DNA of 64,000 bases from Alphaproteobacteria bacterium (GCA_021774575.1 JAJFIX010000006.1:1-64000), one strand, 5' to 3'. Counted from the stretch's first letter, positions 7,026 through 15,481 are shown. The notes: generated from the letters alone by a model not told the origin. Program-made: numbers and translations.

Positions 7026-8387
7026 ATGTCTTCGTCCTCCAGTTCTGCGTCCACCAATTCCATGCCTGCCGCCCCAAGCCTGCCCAACGACTTAGAAGCT
7101 CATTGGATGCCGTTTACCGCTAATCGGCATTTTAAGAAAAACCCACGAATGTTGGTTGCCGCCAAGGGGATGCACTATACCAGCCACGATGGACGCCAAA
7201 TTCTGGACGGCACGGCCGGTTTATGGTGCGTCAATGCCGGGCACGGTCATCCAAAAATCGTCGAAGCGATCCGCTCGCAAATCGGCGAACTCGAATATGC
7301 GGGCGCCTTCCAGACCGGCCATCCGAAATCTTTTCAACTTGCGGGTATGGTTGCCAATATGGCGCCGGAAGGGCTGGACTATGTCTTCTACACAAACTCC
7401 GGTTCCGAGGCGGTCGACACGGCGCTAAAAATTGCTCTCGCCTATCATCGCGTACGCGGTGATGCGTCACGCACCAGGTTTATCGGGCGCGAGCGTGGCT
7501 ATCACGGCGTTGGTTTTGGCGGCATTTCCGTTGGCGGTATCGTCAATAACCGCAAATTTTATGGCCCCTTGCTGAACGGTGTCGACCATTTGCAAGCAAC
7601 CCATAATCTGGGTCAAAACGCCTATACCCGGGGCCAACCCGCCTGGGGCGGTCATCTCGCCGACGAATTAGAGCGCCTTGTTGCCTTCCATGATCCCTCA
7701 ACCATCGCCGCAGTTATTGTCGAGCCGGTAGCGGGATCAACTGGCGTCTTGCTGCCGCCAAAGGGCTATTTGGACCGGCTGCGCGAGATTTGTACGAATC
7801 ATGGCATTTTGCTGATTTTCGATGAAGTCATTACCGGGTTTGGGCGTTTGGGCTCCTCCTTTGGCGCGGAACATTTTGATGTAACGCCGGATCTTATGAC
7901 GATAGCCAAGGGATTGACGTCGGGTTATGTGCCAATGGGTGGAGTCATCGCCAAGTCAGAAATTTATGACGCCTTCATGTCTGGCCCAGAAAATGCTATC
8001 GAACTTTTTCACGGCTATACCTATTCCGGTCACCCGCTCGCTGCAGCAGCCGGTATTGCGACCCTGCAAGTTTACGAAGAGGAAGGATTGTTTCAGCGGG
8101 CCGCAGAGCTTTCCGCCTATTGGGAAGATGCCGTCCACGCGCTGAAGGGCCTGCCCCATATTATCGATTTGCGCAATATCGGCTTGATTGCCGGTATCGA
8201 GCTTGAGCCAATTGTAGGAAAACCTGGCGCGCGCGGTTTTGACTTATTCTTGCGGTGCTATGAGCGCGGTATCTTGGTCCGATCCACCGGCGATATTGTT
8301 GCTCTCTCACCGCCATTAATTATCGAGAAAAAGCAGATCGACGAACTATTTGCCATTCTGGCCGAAGAGATTAAGAAGACCGAATAA
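7026..8387 (+). CDS. Omega-amino acid (beta-alanine) : pyruvate aminotransferase
   Basis: Class III PLP-dependent aminotransferase, 453 aa, cytoplasmic. Family marks: the AHWMPFTANRHFKK N-terminus typical of beta-alanine/omega-amino-acid:pyruvate transaminases, TNSGSEAVDTALK (PLP phosphate), IFDEVITGFGRLG with Asp266 contacting the PLP ring nitrogen, and the Schiff-base lysine Lys295 in TIAKGLTSGYVPMGG. Beta-alanine is the end product of uracil reduction, hydrolysis and decarbamoylation. A divergent preTA operon and RutR-type operators in the shared promoter therefore point to beta-alanine transamination to malonate semialdehyde. The start at 7026 is preceded by GAGGTG. A downstream ATG at 7062 would skip a serine-rich leader of no obvious function. 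Exact substrate range cannot be read from sequence. Confidence 0.88.
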   Translation: MSSSSSSASTNSMPAAPSLPNDLEAHWMPFTANRHFKKNPRMLVAAKGMHYTSHDGRQILDGTAGLWCVNAGHGHPKIVEAIRSQIGELEYAGAFQTGHPKSFQLAGMVANMAPEGLDYVFYTNSGSEAVDTALKIALAYHRVRGDASRTRFIGRERGYHGVGFGGISVGGIVNNRKFYGPLLNGVDHLQATHNLGQNAYTRGQPAWGGHLADELERLVAFHDPSTIAAVIVEPVAGSTGVLLPPKGYLDRLREICTNHGILLIFDEVITGFGRLGSSFGAEHFDVTPDLMTIAKGLTSGYVPMGGVIAKSEIYDAFMSGPENAIELFHGYTYSGHPLAAAAGIATLQVYEEEGLFQRAAELSAYWEDAVHALKGLPHIIDLRNIGLIAGIELEPIVGKPGARGFDLFLRCYERGILVRSTGDIVALSPPLIIEKKQIDELFAILAEEIKKTE

Positions 8388-8420
8388 CTGACCGCCAAGA
8401 ACAAGGAACAAGTCCAAGAT

Positions 8421-9086
8421 ATGAGTCCCGAGACGCAGATCGAAAATCGCCCAACGAAACGCGGGCCCCGCCACGTAGCGCGTCAAGCGATGGAAGAACG
8501 TATTTTGGATGCAGCCGCCTGGGTATTCAGTCAGTCCGGGTATGACGGCGCCACAATGGCAGAAATCGCGATAAAAGCCGACCTGCCCAAGGCCAATGTC
8601 CATTATTATTTCAAGTCAAAGGCCGGACTATACAGCACTGTATTGTCGAAAATCCTCGCGACCTGGCTCGACCAAATGAACGCCTTTACCGCCGATCAGG
8701 ACCCGGCAATGGCACTAAAGCGCTATATCCACGGAAAAATTGAGCTTTCGCGGGTTTATCCTATTCCCTCGCGGGTTTTTGCCAACGAGCTACTTCATGG
8801 CGCGCCGTTTATTGACCGGGAACTAGCAACCGATCTGCGCGACGAGGTCGACCGCATTGCCGAGGTATTTAAAACTTGGAAAGAGCGGGGACGGATCCGA
8901 CCGGTCGATGCTAGGCACTTACTCATAACCCTGTGGGCCGCCACCCAAACTTACGCCGATTTCGAAGTTCAAGTTGATACGGTATTGCGAGCCAAAGCGG
9001 GGGAAAAAGCGGTGTTCCAAGCTGGCGCCGAACAGCTCACCGAAATTGTCTTGCGCGGTTTGGGCTTGGAGGTCCCGCGCGAGTGA
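8421..9086 (+). CDS. rutR: TetR-family regulator, RutR-like
   Basis: 221-aa TetR regulator. Residues about 25-70 form the HTH (ILDAAAWVFSQSGYDGATMAEIAIKA... NVHYYFKSKAGLY). The ligand domain keeps features I recall from E. coli RutR: an ILATWL segment after the HTH, the KIELSRVYPIPSRVFANELLHGAPFI block and the WAATQTYADFEVQV block. RutR senses uracil/thymine and controls pyrimidine degradation. It sits 33 bases after the aminotransferase gene. The perfect RutR-consensus palindromes at 6916-6996 are its probable targets, making the locus autoregulated. Placing it as RutR rather than another TetR subgroup rests on these motifs plus context. Confidence 0.85.
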   Translation: MSPETQIENRPTKRGPRHVARQAMEERILDAAAWVFSQSGYDGATMAEIAIKADLPKANVHYYFKSKAGLYSTVLSKILATWLDQMNAFTADQDPAMALKRYIHGKIELSRVYPIPSRVFANELLHGAPFIDRELATDLRDEVDRIAEVFKTWKERGRIRPVDARHLLITLWAATQTYADFEVQVDTVLRAKAGEKAVFQAGAEQLTEIVLRGLGLEVPRE

Positions 9087-9103
9087 CTTACATATGAGCC
9101 ATC

Positions 9104-9508
9104 ATGAGCACGTCCGCCAAATCCGCCACACAGATTGCCGCCTCCCTCACCTATAATGAGGCCGGCCTCATTCCCGCTATTGCCCAACAATATGATAGTG
9201 ACCAAGTCTTGATGATGGCGTGGATGAATGAAGACGCAGTCATCGAAACCCTGACCAATGATCGGGTCTGCTATTGGTCGCGTTCACGGTCCAAATTGTG
9301 GCGCAAGGGTGAGACGTCCGGGCACATCCAGAAACTGATCGAATTACGGATCGACTGTGACCGCGACACATTGTTGCTGCTGGTCGATCAACGCGGCCCG
9401 GCCTGCCATACAAATCGGCAAAATTGCTTCTTTGAGGCAGTGCGCGATGACGAAGTGGAGGTCATCGCCGACCCTCTGCAAACCGAAACCCCGTCAGCCA
9501 ATGACTGA
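9104..9508 (+). CDS. hisI: Phosphoribosyl-AMP cyclohydrolase
   Basis: HisI, step 3 of histidine biosynthesis: opens the adenine ring of phosphoribosyl-AMP (cytoplasmic, Zn/Mg dependent). 134 aa, a normal length for the single-domain form. Family motifs: VLMMAWMNEDAVIETL, RVCYWSRSRSKLWRKGETSGH, the metal-binding DCDRDTLLLLV and the zinc-ligand cysteine in GPACHTN. It starts 17 bases after the rutR-like gene and its stop overlaps the ubiH start (ATGACTGA), so translation of hisI and ubiH is probably coupled. It is odd to find it separated from other his genes and behind a pyrimidine-catabolism regulator. Confidence 0.95.
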   Translation: MSTSAKSATQIAASLTYNEAGLIPAIAQQYDSDQVLMMAWMNEDAVIETLTNDRVCYWSRSRSKLWRKGETSGHIQKLIELRIDCDRDTLLLLVDQRGPACHTNRQNCFFEAVRDDEVEVIADPLQTETPSAND

Positions 9509-10757
9509 GCGTCGCGCCGATATATTAATATTTGGTGGCGGTGCCAACGGCATGACAGCGGCCGCCGCCCTCGCTCACCACGGTCTCAAAATTGTTGTCG
9601 TCGAGCAGGCGGACCCAGAAAAACTGCGCAAGGCCGGTGCAGACGGCCGCACCGTCGCCCTCTCCCACGCCAGCACCAGCTTAATGCAGGCAATTGGGTT
9701 GTGGAATGCCGACGAGTTCGACGCCTGTCCAATTCTGGATATCAGGATCACCGACGGCGCAGCGCCAGTGTTTTTACATTATGACCATCGCGAACTGGGC
9801 GACGCGCCGTTGGGTCACATCGTTGAAAATTGGCGATTATGGAATGCCGCCTTTTCCCATATCTCGGGTCTTGAGAATGTAAGTTATTTGGCTCCATCGG
9901 CGGTCGTCGACCTCCAACGCGACGATTACGGCGCCCGGGCGATCCTTGATGATGGCAGCATAATTGGTGCCTCCCTCGTGCTGGCCTGCGACGGTCGCAA
10001 TTCGCATCTGCGGCAGGCGGCGGGTATTACCGCCGCGACCTGGGACTATCACCAAACCGCCATCGTGCTCACCGTTGCCCACGACGAGCCCCACGCCAAC
10101 ATTGCCCATGAACGATTTTTGCCGGCGGGACCCTTTGCAATTTTGCCATTGCATGACGACGCCAAGGGCCGTCATCGCTCGTCCATTGTTTGGACCGAAC
10201 AAAATGAATTGGCGGCGGCGCTTCTAGAATTCACCGACACACGGTTTAACGAAGAGCTCGAACGTCGGTTCGGCAGCTTCCTCGGTAACTTAAAAATCGT
10301 CGGTCGGCGATGGTCCTATCCGCTGAGCTTTCTGCATGCACATCGATATACCGATACCAGGCTCGCCCTAATCGGCGACGCCGCCCACGCCATGCACCCG
10401 ATTGCCGGGCAGGGCCTCAATATGGGATTGCGCGATGTGGCCGCGCTCACCGAGTTGATTGTCGACGCGCATCATCGGGGGCAAGATATCGGGGATAATA
10501 GCCTGCTCTCCCAATATGAACGCTGGAGACGCACCGACAATACGGTCCTGATGTTTGTTACCGACGGCCTCAACAGATTGTTTTCAAATAATGTCGCGCC
10601 GGTTCGAGCGGCGCGCGACTTAGGTTTGGCGGCAGTCAATCGTAGCCCCCGCCTGCGTCGTCTTTTCATGCGGCACGCCATGGGACTTGAGGGAGATATC
10701 CCTCAGCTACTTCGTGGGGAAGCTATTGATACGTCGCGGCAAAGCCGCCGGCCCTGA
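9501..10757 (+). CDS. UbiH/UbiF/Coq6-family FAD monooxygenase
   Basis: Aromatic-ring hydroxylase of ubiquinone biosynthesis type, 418 aa, membrane-associated in the family. An FAD ADP-binding motif FGGGANGMTAAAALAHHG lies at residues about 9-26, an ACDGRNSHLRQAAGI block near 155 (DG motif), and the C-terminal GDAAHAMHPIAGQGLNMGLRDVAAL motif is diagnostic of UbiH/COQ6 enzymes. The longer frame extends upstream inside hisI. The start at 9501 is chosen because conserved FAD-fold sequence begins right after it and it overlaps the hisI stop. Which ring position it hydroxylates (UbiH, UbiF or UbiL type) cannot be decided by motif. It converges with the hydratase gene 5 bases away. Confidence 0.88.
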   Translation: MTERRADILIFGGGANGMTAAAALAHHGLKIVVVEQADPEKLRKAGADGRTVALSHASTSLMQAIGLWNADEFDACPILDIRITDGAAPVFLHYDHRELGDAPLGHIVENWRLWNAAFSHISGLENVSYLAPSAVVDLQRDDYGARAILDDGSIIGASLVLACDGRNSHLRQAAGITAATWDYHQTAIVLTVAHDEPHANIAHERFLPAGPFAILPLHDDAKGRHRSSIVWTEQNELAAALLEFTDTRFNEELERRFGSFLGNLKIVGRRWSYPLSFLHAHRYTDTRLALIGDAAHAMHPIAGQGLNMGLRDVAALTELIVDAHHRGQDIGDNSLLSQYERWRRTDNTVLMFVTDGLNRLFSNNVAPVRAARDLGLAAVNRSPRLRRLFMRHAMGLEGDIPQLLRGEAIDTSRQSRRP

Positions 10758-10762
10758 CTAAA

Positions 10763-11728
10763 TCATTCAAAACCGAGGCCAACCTCGACCGGTCCTCCGG
10801 GCAACCCTTCATAGAGGGCTCTAACTTGCACACCCCGTTGGGTGATCTGGAGATTACCGAAGGAGCCAAGGCTAATCAGGTCGCCCTTTTTTATCTCCCA
10901 GCCTCGTCGTTCTGCCTCGCCGATCAAGAACAATGCCATATTGAGTGGGTGCCCGCCGAGATCGGCACCGGTTCCCTCAACAGTGACTCCTCTATTATCG
11001 ATCATGGTGGCCTTCATGGACCCAAGAGCATCTATCCATTCCGGCGTCGCCGTAAAGGGAATGGGATCGCCAATGACACCAAGCCTCGGCGCCACATTCA
11101 TCGCAACAACGAGAGCGCCTGAAAAGGCCGCGCCTGGCGGAATCATTAAATCCGGCACTTCGATATATGGAATGACCTCTTCGATATATTCGGCGACTTC
11201 ATTTATCGTCGTCGCCGTCGAGATATCGTCGCTACCAACACGAACCAGCAAATCCAGCTCATAGGCCATAACGGCCCCGGCGGCCATGGAAATGGCGGCG
11301 CCATTGGCAAGCATCATGCCATCAAAAAGTTGTCCGACGATCGGTGCAGGCACACCGAATTGATCCTGTGCCGCCTTACTCGCCAAACCAACCTTAAATC
11401 CAATACGCGGCCCCCGTTGTTCGGTCAGCATTGCGATTAGTCGATCTTGCTGGCATTCCGCCGCTTCTAATGTCGTCATTATTTCCAAGCCCTCGGGTGA
11501 GCCGGAATAGGGTTGAGCTGAATTGTAAGCCTGCAAAAAAGGTGTGGCGAAATCATACCCGTCGCAATCGGGCATATCGACAGACGCCGAAGCGGCTGGC
11601 GGCTCAGGCAATTCAGTAGCTTGGTCAGCCGGTTGGGCCTCTTCCTCATCCGAACAAGCGCCAAGTGATACCCCAAGGCCAATACCGATCACCGCAAAAA
11701 GGTTTCTCGACTTTGCCGCAAACCCCAT
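10763..11728 (-). CDS. Lipoprotein with 2-keto-4-pentenoate hydratase (MhpD)-like domain
   Basis: 321 aa. Residues 1-25 are a lipoprotein signal ending in the lipobox LGAC (Cys25), followed by an acidic/Pro-Ala linker (26-50). From about residue 55 the protein follows the MhpD/fumarylacetoacetase-like hydratase fold. It has RIGFKVGLASKAAQDQFG with the family lysine, GQLFDGMMLANGA, the metal-ligand region YELDLLV (E-x-D where the family usually has E-x-E), YIEVPDLM for the third acidic ligand, and LGGHPLNMALFLIGEAERRGW...KKGDLISLGSFG at the C-terminus. Known members act in the cytoplasm on aromatic meta-cleavage products, so a lipid-anchored periplasmic form is unusual. No pathway neighbours are visible. 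Its catalytic residues appear mostly kept, so it may be an enzyme or a binding protein. Confidence 0.85.
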   Translation of the reverse strand: MGFAAKSRNLFAVIGIGLGVSLGACSDEEEAQPADQATELPEPPAASASVDMPDCDGYDFATPFLQAYNSAQPYSGSPEGLEIMTTLEAAECQQDRLIAMLTEQRGPRIGFKVGLASKAAQDQFGVPAPIVGQLFDGMMLANGAAISMAAGAVMAYELDLLVRVGSDDISTATTINEVAEYIEEVIPYIEVPDLMIPPGAAFSGALVVAMNVAPRLGVIGDPIPFTATPEWIDALGSMKATMIDNRGVTVEGTGADLGGHPLNMALFLIGEAERRGWEIKKGDLISLGSFGNLQITQRGVQVRALYEGLPGGPVEVGLGFE

Positions 11729-11855
11729 AACGATCTCCCTAGATTGTGGAGGTTTTCCAACGACCAGGACGAACCCGGCAATAATGCTTATGTTAGTTTC
11801 AATCCCCTAGTCTAGCAAAACCCACCGAGTTGCATAAAAACCAAAAAGAGCTGAT

Positions 11856-12233
11856 ATGAAGATAATATTTTTCGGTTTGAAAAATTGCGACACTTGCCAG
11901 AAAGCGCGACGCTGGCTTGACGGACAAAGCATCCAATACGAGTACAAAGATGTGCGGGCCGACGCGATTGCAGTCGCCGATCTACGACAGTTGATCGGGG
12001 CTTACGGCGATTGGCAGCCATTCCTGAACCGGCGCAGTACAACATGGCGCAGATTGGACAACTGTCTTACGGAAAGCCTCGATGAAAGCAAGGCAATCAC
12101 CCTCATCATTGCCAACCCTACCTTAATGAAGCGGCCGGTGATTTCCGTCGAGAAAAATGGAAAAATAGCGGTAACGGTCGGGTTCGGCACCGCCGAGCAA
12201 AAAGGGATCCTAGACGCCGTTGGGCTACAATAA
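11856..12233 (+). CDS. ArsC/Spx-family thioredoxin-fold protein (YffB-like)
   Basis: 125-aa member of the ArsC/Spx/YffB family: thioredoxin-like fold with a CDTC motif at residues 11-14, RRW helix, NRRSTTWRRL and the NPTLMKRPV segment that is characteristic of the family. In YffB-type proteins the role is glutathione-linked reduction of unknown targets, and true arsenate reductase activity is not implied. No ars genes are nearby. It is transcribed alone and meets nrdB tail-to-tail with a 1-base gap. Confidence 0.85.
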   Translation: MKIIFFGLKNCDTCQKARRWLDGQSIQYEYKDVRADAIAVADLRQLIGAYGDWQPFLNRRSTTWRRLDNCLTESLDESKAITLIIANPTLMKRPVISVEKNGKIAVTVGFGTAEQKGILDAVGLQ

Positions 12234-12234
12234 T

Positions 12235-13194
12235 CTAATCAAAGGCCTCGTCCCACTCACCCTGGGTTGACGCTTTTGAATATTCCGTCGAGCGGTTTTC
12301 GAAGAAATTTGCATGCTCCACGCCGTTGAGCATTTCTTCCATCCAGGGCAGAGGATTTTTTTCTATCCTGTGAACCGGCTGCAAACCGAGCTGTGTCAGA
12401 CGGCGATCGGCGATATAGCGAACATAGCGCTTGACCTCATCGGCCGTGAGCCCTTCGACGACACCAAGCTCGAAGGCAAGATCGATAAATGCATCTTCAT
12501 GCATGATCACGGTCTCGCAAGCGACATGAATGTCTCGGCGCAATTCCTCGGTCCAGACTTCCGGGTTTTCATCGATGAATGTCCGAAAAAGGCGAATGAT
12601 TGAATTGCAGTGGAGGCTTTCATCGCGCGCCGACCAGGTGACGATTTGCCCCATCCCCTTCATTTTATTGAAGCGGGGGAAATTCAGCAAAATTGCAAAA
12701 CTGGCAAAAAGTTGCACGCCCTCGGTAAATCCGCCAAACATTGCCAATGTCTTGGCGATGTCGGCCTTACTGGTGGTGCCGAATTCGCGCATATAATCGT
12801 ATTTATCTTTCATCTCTTTATAGTTGAGAAATGCGGAATATTCGCTCTCAGGAATGCCGATCGTATCGAGCAAATATGAATATGCGGCCATATGAACCGT
12901 TTCCATATTGGAAAAAGCGGCAAGCATCATTTGGATTTCTGTCGGCTCGAAAACTTGAGAGTAATGCCGCATATAGCAGTCATTTACTTCGACATCGGCC
13001 TGAGTGAAAAATCGGAATATATGACCGAGCAGATTGCGTTCTTCGGCGGTCAGAACCCGGTGCCAGTCCTTGACATCATCGGCTAGCGCGACCTCTTCGG
13101 GCAACCAATGGATGCGCTGCTGCTGCAACCAGGCATCGTAAGCCCAGGGGTATTCGAATGGTTTATAGGCAATACGTGGCTCGAGCAGCGGCAT
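12235..13194 (-). CDS. nrdB: Ribonucleoside-diphosphate reductase, beta subunit (R2)
   Basis: Class I ribonucleotide reductase small subunit, 319 aa, which houses the di-iron site and tyrosyl radical and works with NrdA. Visible ligand motifs: ADVEVNDCY near residues 66-74, METVHMAAY with Glu98, His101 and the presumed radical Tyr105, and ARDESLHCNSI for the second Glu/His pair. The extreme C-terminus (STQGEWDEAFD) is the acidic tail that docks to R1. It follows nrdA by 132 bases containing two hairpins. The AUG has no strong upstream purine run, so expression may depend on the shared transcript. Confidence 0.95.
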   Translation of the reverse strand: MPLLEPRIAYKPFEYPWAYDAWLQQQRIHWLPEEVALADDVKDWHRVLTAEERNLLGHIFRFFTQADVEVNDCYMRHYSQVFEPTEIQMMLAAFSNMETVHMAAYSYLLDTIGIPESEYSAFLNYKEMKDKYDYMREFGTTSKADIAKTLAMFGGFTEGVQLFASFAILLNFPRFNKMKGMGQIVTWSARDESLHCNSIIRLFRTFIDENPEVWTEELRRDIHVACETVIMHEDAFIDLAFELGVVEGLTADEVKRYVRYIADRRLTQLGLQPVHRIEKNPLPWMEEMLNGVEHANFFENRSTEYSKASTQGEWDEAFD

Positions 13195-13252
13195 CTTGTT
13201 ATGTCTTCCTTCCCCGTTTCTTCTTTTTTTATAGACGCCAAAATCTGCTCCA

Positions 13253-13318
13253 CCGGGCCGTCAGCAATCTATCTTGGATTGGACGGCCCGGCGGCAGATG
13301 GTCCCGCTACGTGCGGGA
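13253..13318 (-). other. Two intercistronic hairpins between nrdA and nrdB
   Basis: A 10-bp perfect stem CCGGGCCGTC / GACGGCCCGG (13253-13262 with 13282-13291, 19-base loop) and a second 6-bp stem TCCCGC / GCGGGA (13302-13307 with 13313-13318). On the transcribed strand they lie between the nrdA stop and the nrdB start. The first is followed on the minus strand by an A-rich stretch (and on the plus strand it is preceded by a T-run), so it is not a clear intrinsic terminator for nrdA. It may be a processing or stability element that sets the R1:R2 ratio. Confidence 0.5.
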
Positions 13319-13326
13319 ATTCGCGC

Positions 13327-15390
13327 CTACTGGCACGCCAGGCATTCTTCGTAATCGGTTGGGTTCGAACTTGTTTCAGGTTTTGCGGCAGCAGGTTGCC
13401 AATCCGCGGCAACCGATTCCGACCGCTGTAGCGATTTCGATCGGCAGTAATAGAGACTTTTTACCCCAGATCGCCAGGCCTCGAAATGCAATTTGTGCAA
13501 ATCGCGCTTATGGATATCTGCGGGCAGAAAAAGGTTCAGCGATTGCGACTGAGAGATATGAGCCGTGCGGTCAGCGGCGAGATCAATAATCCAACGCTGA
13601 TCAAGCTCGAAAGCAGTTTTAAAAACAGATTTTTCATCGTCACTTAGGACGTCGAGATGCTGCACCGAGCCCTCATTGGCGGTAATGGAAGACCAAACTT
13701 CGTCGGTATTCTGGCCTTTTTCCGTTAGCAGTTTGGTCAGCGCCTTAGACCGAACATTGAACGACCCCGAAAGGGTTTTATGGGTATAGCTGTTGGCCGC
13801 AATCGGCTCGATCCCCGGTGATGCTCCACCGCAAATGATCGAAATTGAAGCCGTCGGCGCAATTGCCGTTTTGTTGGAAAACCGCTCCATAATTCCATAG
13901 TCGGCGGCATCGGGACAGGCGCCGCGTTCTTTTGCCAGAGCAAGACTGGCGGCATCGGCCCGTGCTTCGATATGGGCAAAAATATTTCGGTTCCACGCCT
14001 TGGCCGACGCCGATTCAAAAGGAACCGACTGTTCTTGCAAAAACGAGTGAAAACCCATGACGCCAAGGCCAACGCTCCGCTCTCGCAAAGCGGCATATTT
14101 TGCTCGGTGAAATTCATCGGGTGCCCGGTCAATAAAATCGGTGAGCACATTATCCAAGAAGCGCATGACATCCTCGATGAAATTAGGATGATCGCGCCAG
14201 TCCAGGAAGGTTTCGAGATTGAGCGAGCTCAAACAGCAGACTGCCGTCCGCTCACCACCAATATGGTCGAGGCCCGTGGGCAAGGTGATTTCGCTACAAA
14301 GATTGGATGTTTTGACTGTCAAACCGGCAAGCTTGTGATGTTCGGGCACGGCCCGATTCACGGTGTCTGAATAAACGACGTAGGGTTCACCGGTTTCAAC
14401 CCGGGCGGTCAGTAACCTAATCCACAACTCGCGTGCCTTTAAAACCCGGACGACCGTGCGATCTTTTGGACTAAGCAGCGGCCAGTCATCGTCGGCCTCG
14501 ACGGCGCGCATAAACGCGTCGGAGAGCAGAATACCATGATGGAGATTAAGCGCCTTGCGGTTCGGATCACCGCCGGTCGGCTTGCGCAGCTCAATAAACT
14601 CTTCGATCTCGGGATGATCGATCGGTAAATAGACGGCCGCCGAGCCACGCCGCAAGCTGCCCTGACTAATCGCCAGGGTCAGGGAATCCATAACTCTGAT
14701 AAACGGCACTACCCCCGATGTTTTGCCGTTCATGCCAACTTTTTCACCGATTGAGCGCAAATTGCCCCAATAGGACCCAATTCCACCGCCACGGGCCGCA
14801 AGCCAAACATTTTCATTCCACAGATCTACGATCCCACCAAGGCTGTCCGAAGCTTCATTTAAGAAGCATGAGATCGGCAACCCTCGATCGGTGCCGCCGT
14901 TCGACAAAATCGGTGTCGCCGGCATGAACCAAAATTTGGACATATAGTCGTAAAGACGCTGCGCATGATCGCTGTCGTCGGCAAAATGCATGGCACTACG
15001 TGCAAACAGGCCCTGAATGGACTCGCCCGGCAGCAAATAGCGATCTTCAAGGGTTTCCCGCCCAAACTGGGTCAGAAGAGCATCCCGCCCAGGTTCGATC
15101 TGGATGCGAATGCCTCGTTCATTCTGAATAATGTTTGGCCCCGATTGGGCCGACGTTTGGCGAACAGCTGCCCGGTGGGTTTCAGCGTGCGGAGCAGCGG
15201 CATCTTCATCGTCGTCATACCCAAGCAAATTGCCCTGGGCAGATACATCGGCCGAGGAAACAGACCCAAGGATATCGGACTCACCTATCCGAACGCTGGA
15301 ATCGATGTCGCTCCGCGCCTCAATCGGCACCTCGGAAGCGCCATTATCCACAGGCGATCCACCCCCCAAAATGGCCCCAGAACCATTCAT
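13327..15390 (-). CDS. nrdA: Ribonucleoside-diphosphate reductase, alpha subunit (R1)
   Basis: Catalytic subunit making deoxyribonucleotides. Active-site features: ISCFLN (first redox cysteine), the NLCSEITLP loop with Asn, the thiyl-radical Cys and Glu, CCLSSLNLE (partner cysteine), PTASISIICG (substrate phosphate), paired tyrosines in SLYYCRS near the C-terminus, and the swinging-arm CLACQ end. The start at 15390 is chosen over the frame start at 15414 because a GGGAG lies seven to eight bases upstream, whereas the longer start is buried against a palindrome. That gives 687 aa. The first ~85 residues are low-complexity and show no ATP-cone, so overall allosteric control may be absent or unusual. 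NrdR boxes lie upstream. Confidence 0.95.
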   Translation of the reverse strand: MNGSGAILGGGSPVDNGASEVPIEARSDIDSSVRIGESDILGSVSSADVSAQGNLLGYDDDEDAAAPHAETHRAAVRQTSAQSGPNIIQNERGIRIQIEPGRDALLTQFGRETLEDRYLLPGESIQGLFARSAMHFADDSDHAQRLYDYMSKFWFMPATPILSNGGTDRGLPISCFLNEASDSLGGIVDLWNENVWLAARGGGIGSYWGNLRSIGEKVGMNGKTSGVVPFIRVMDSLTLAISQGSLRRGSAAVYLPIDHPEIEEFIELRKPTGGDPNRKALNLHHGILLSDAFMRAVEADDDWPLLSPKDRTVVRVLKARELWIRLLTARVETGEPYVVYSDTVNRAVPEHHKLAGLTVKTSNLCSEITLPTGLDHIGGERTAVCCLSSLNLETFLDWRDHPNFIEDVMRFLDNVLTDFIDRAPDEFHRAKYAALRERSVGLGVMGFHSFLQEQSVPFESASAKAWNRNIFAHIEARADAASLALAKERGACPDAADYGIMERFSNKTAIAPTASISIICGGASPGIEPIAANSYTHKTLSGSFNVRSKALTKLLTEKGQNTDEVWSSITANEGSVQHLDVLSDDEKSVFKTAFELDQRWIIDLAADRTAHISQSQSLNLFLPADIHKRDLHKLHFEAWRSGVKSLYYCRSKSLQRSESVAADWQPAAAKPETSSNPTDYEECLACQ

Positions 15391-15416
15391 TTTTCCGCTC
15401 CCTACGGCAAGCATCC

Positions 15417-15432
15417 ATCCACAGCTGTGGAT
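15417..15432. promoter_or_regulatory. 16-bp palindrome with DnaA-box-like halves upstream of nrdA
   Basis: Perfect palindrome ATCCACAGCTGTGGAT, 27 bases upstream of the chosen nrdA start. Each arm contains ATCCACA, close to the DnaA box TTATCCACA (two mismatches at the 5' end). DnaA regulates nrdAB in E. coli, but binding here is only suggested by the similarity. Confidence 0.4.
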
Positions 15433-15450
15433 TTGATAAAATGTTGAAAA

Positions 15451-15466
15451 ATTCTATATCTAGTCC
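15451..15466. promoter_or_regulatory. NrdR box 1
   Basis: ATTCTATATCTAGTCC matches the 16-base NrdR consensus (acaCwAtATaTwGtgt) at about 12 positions including the CTATAT and TAG core. It lies about 61 bases upstream of the nrdA start and exactly 31 bases from box 2, the usual phase for paired NrdR boxes. Confidence 0.65.
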
Positions 15467-15481
15467 CCAATGACAGATAAA

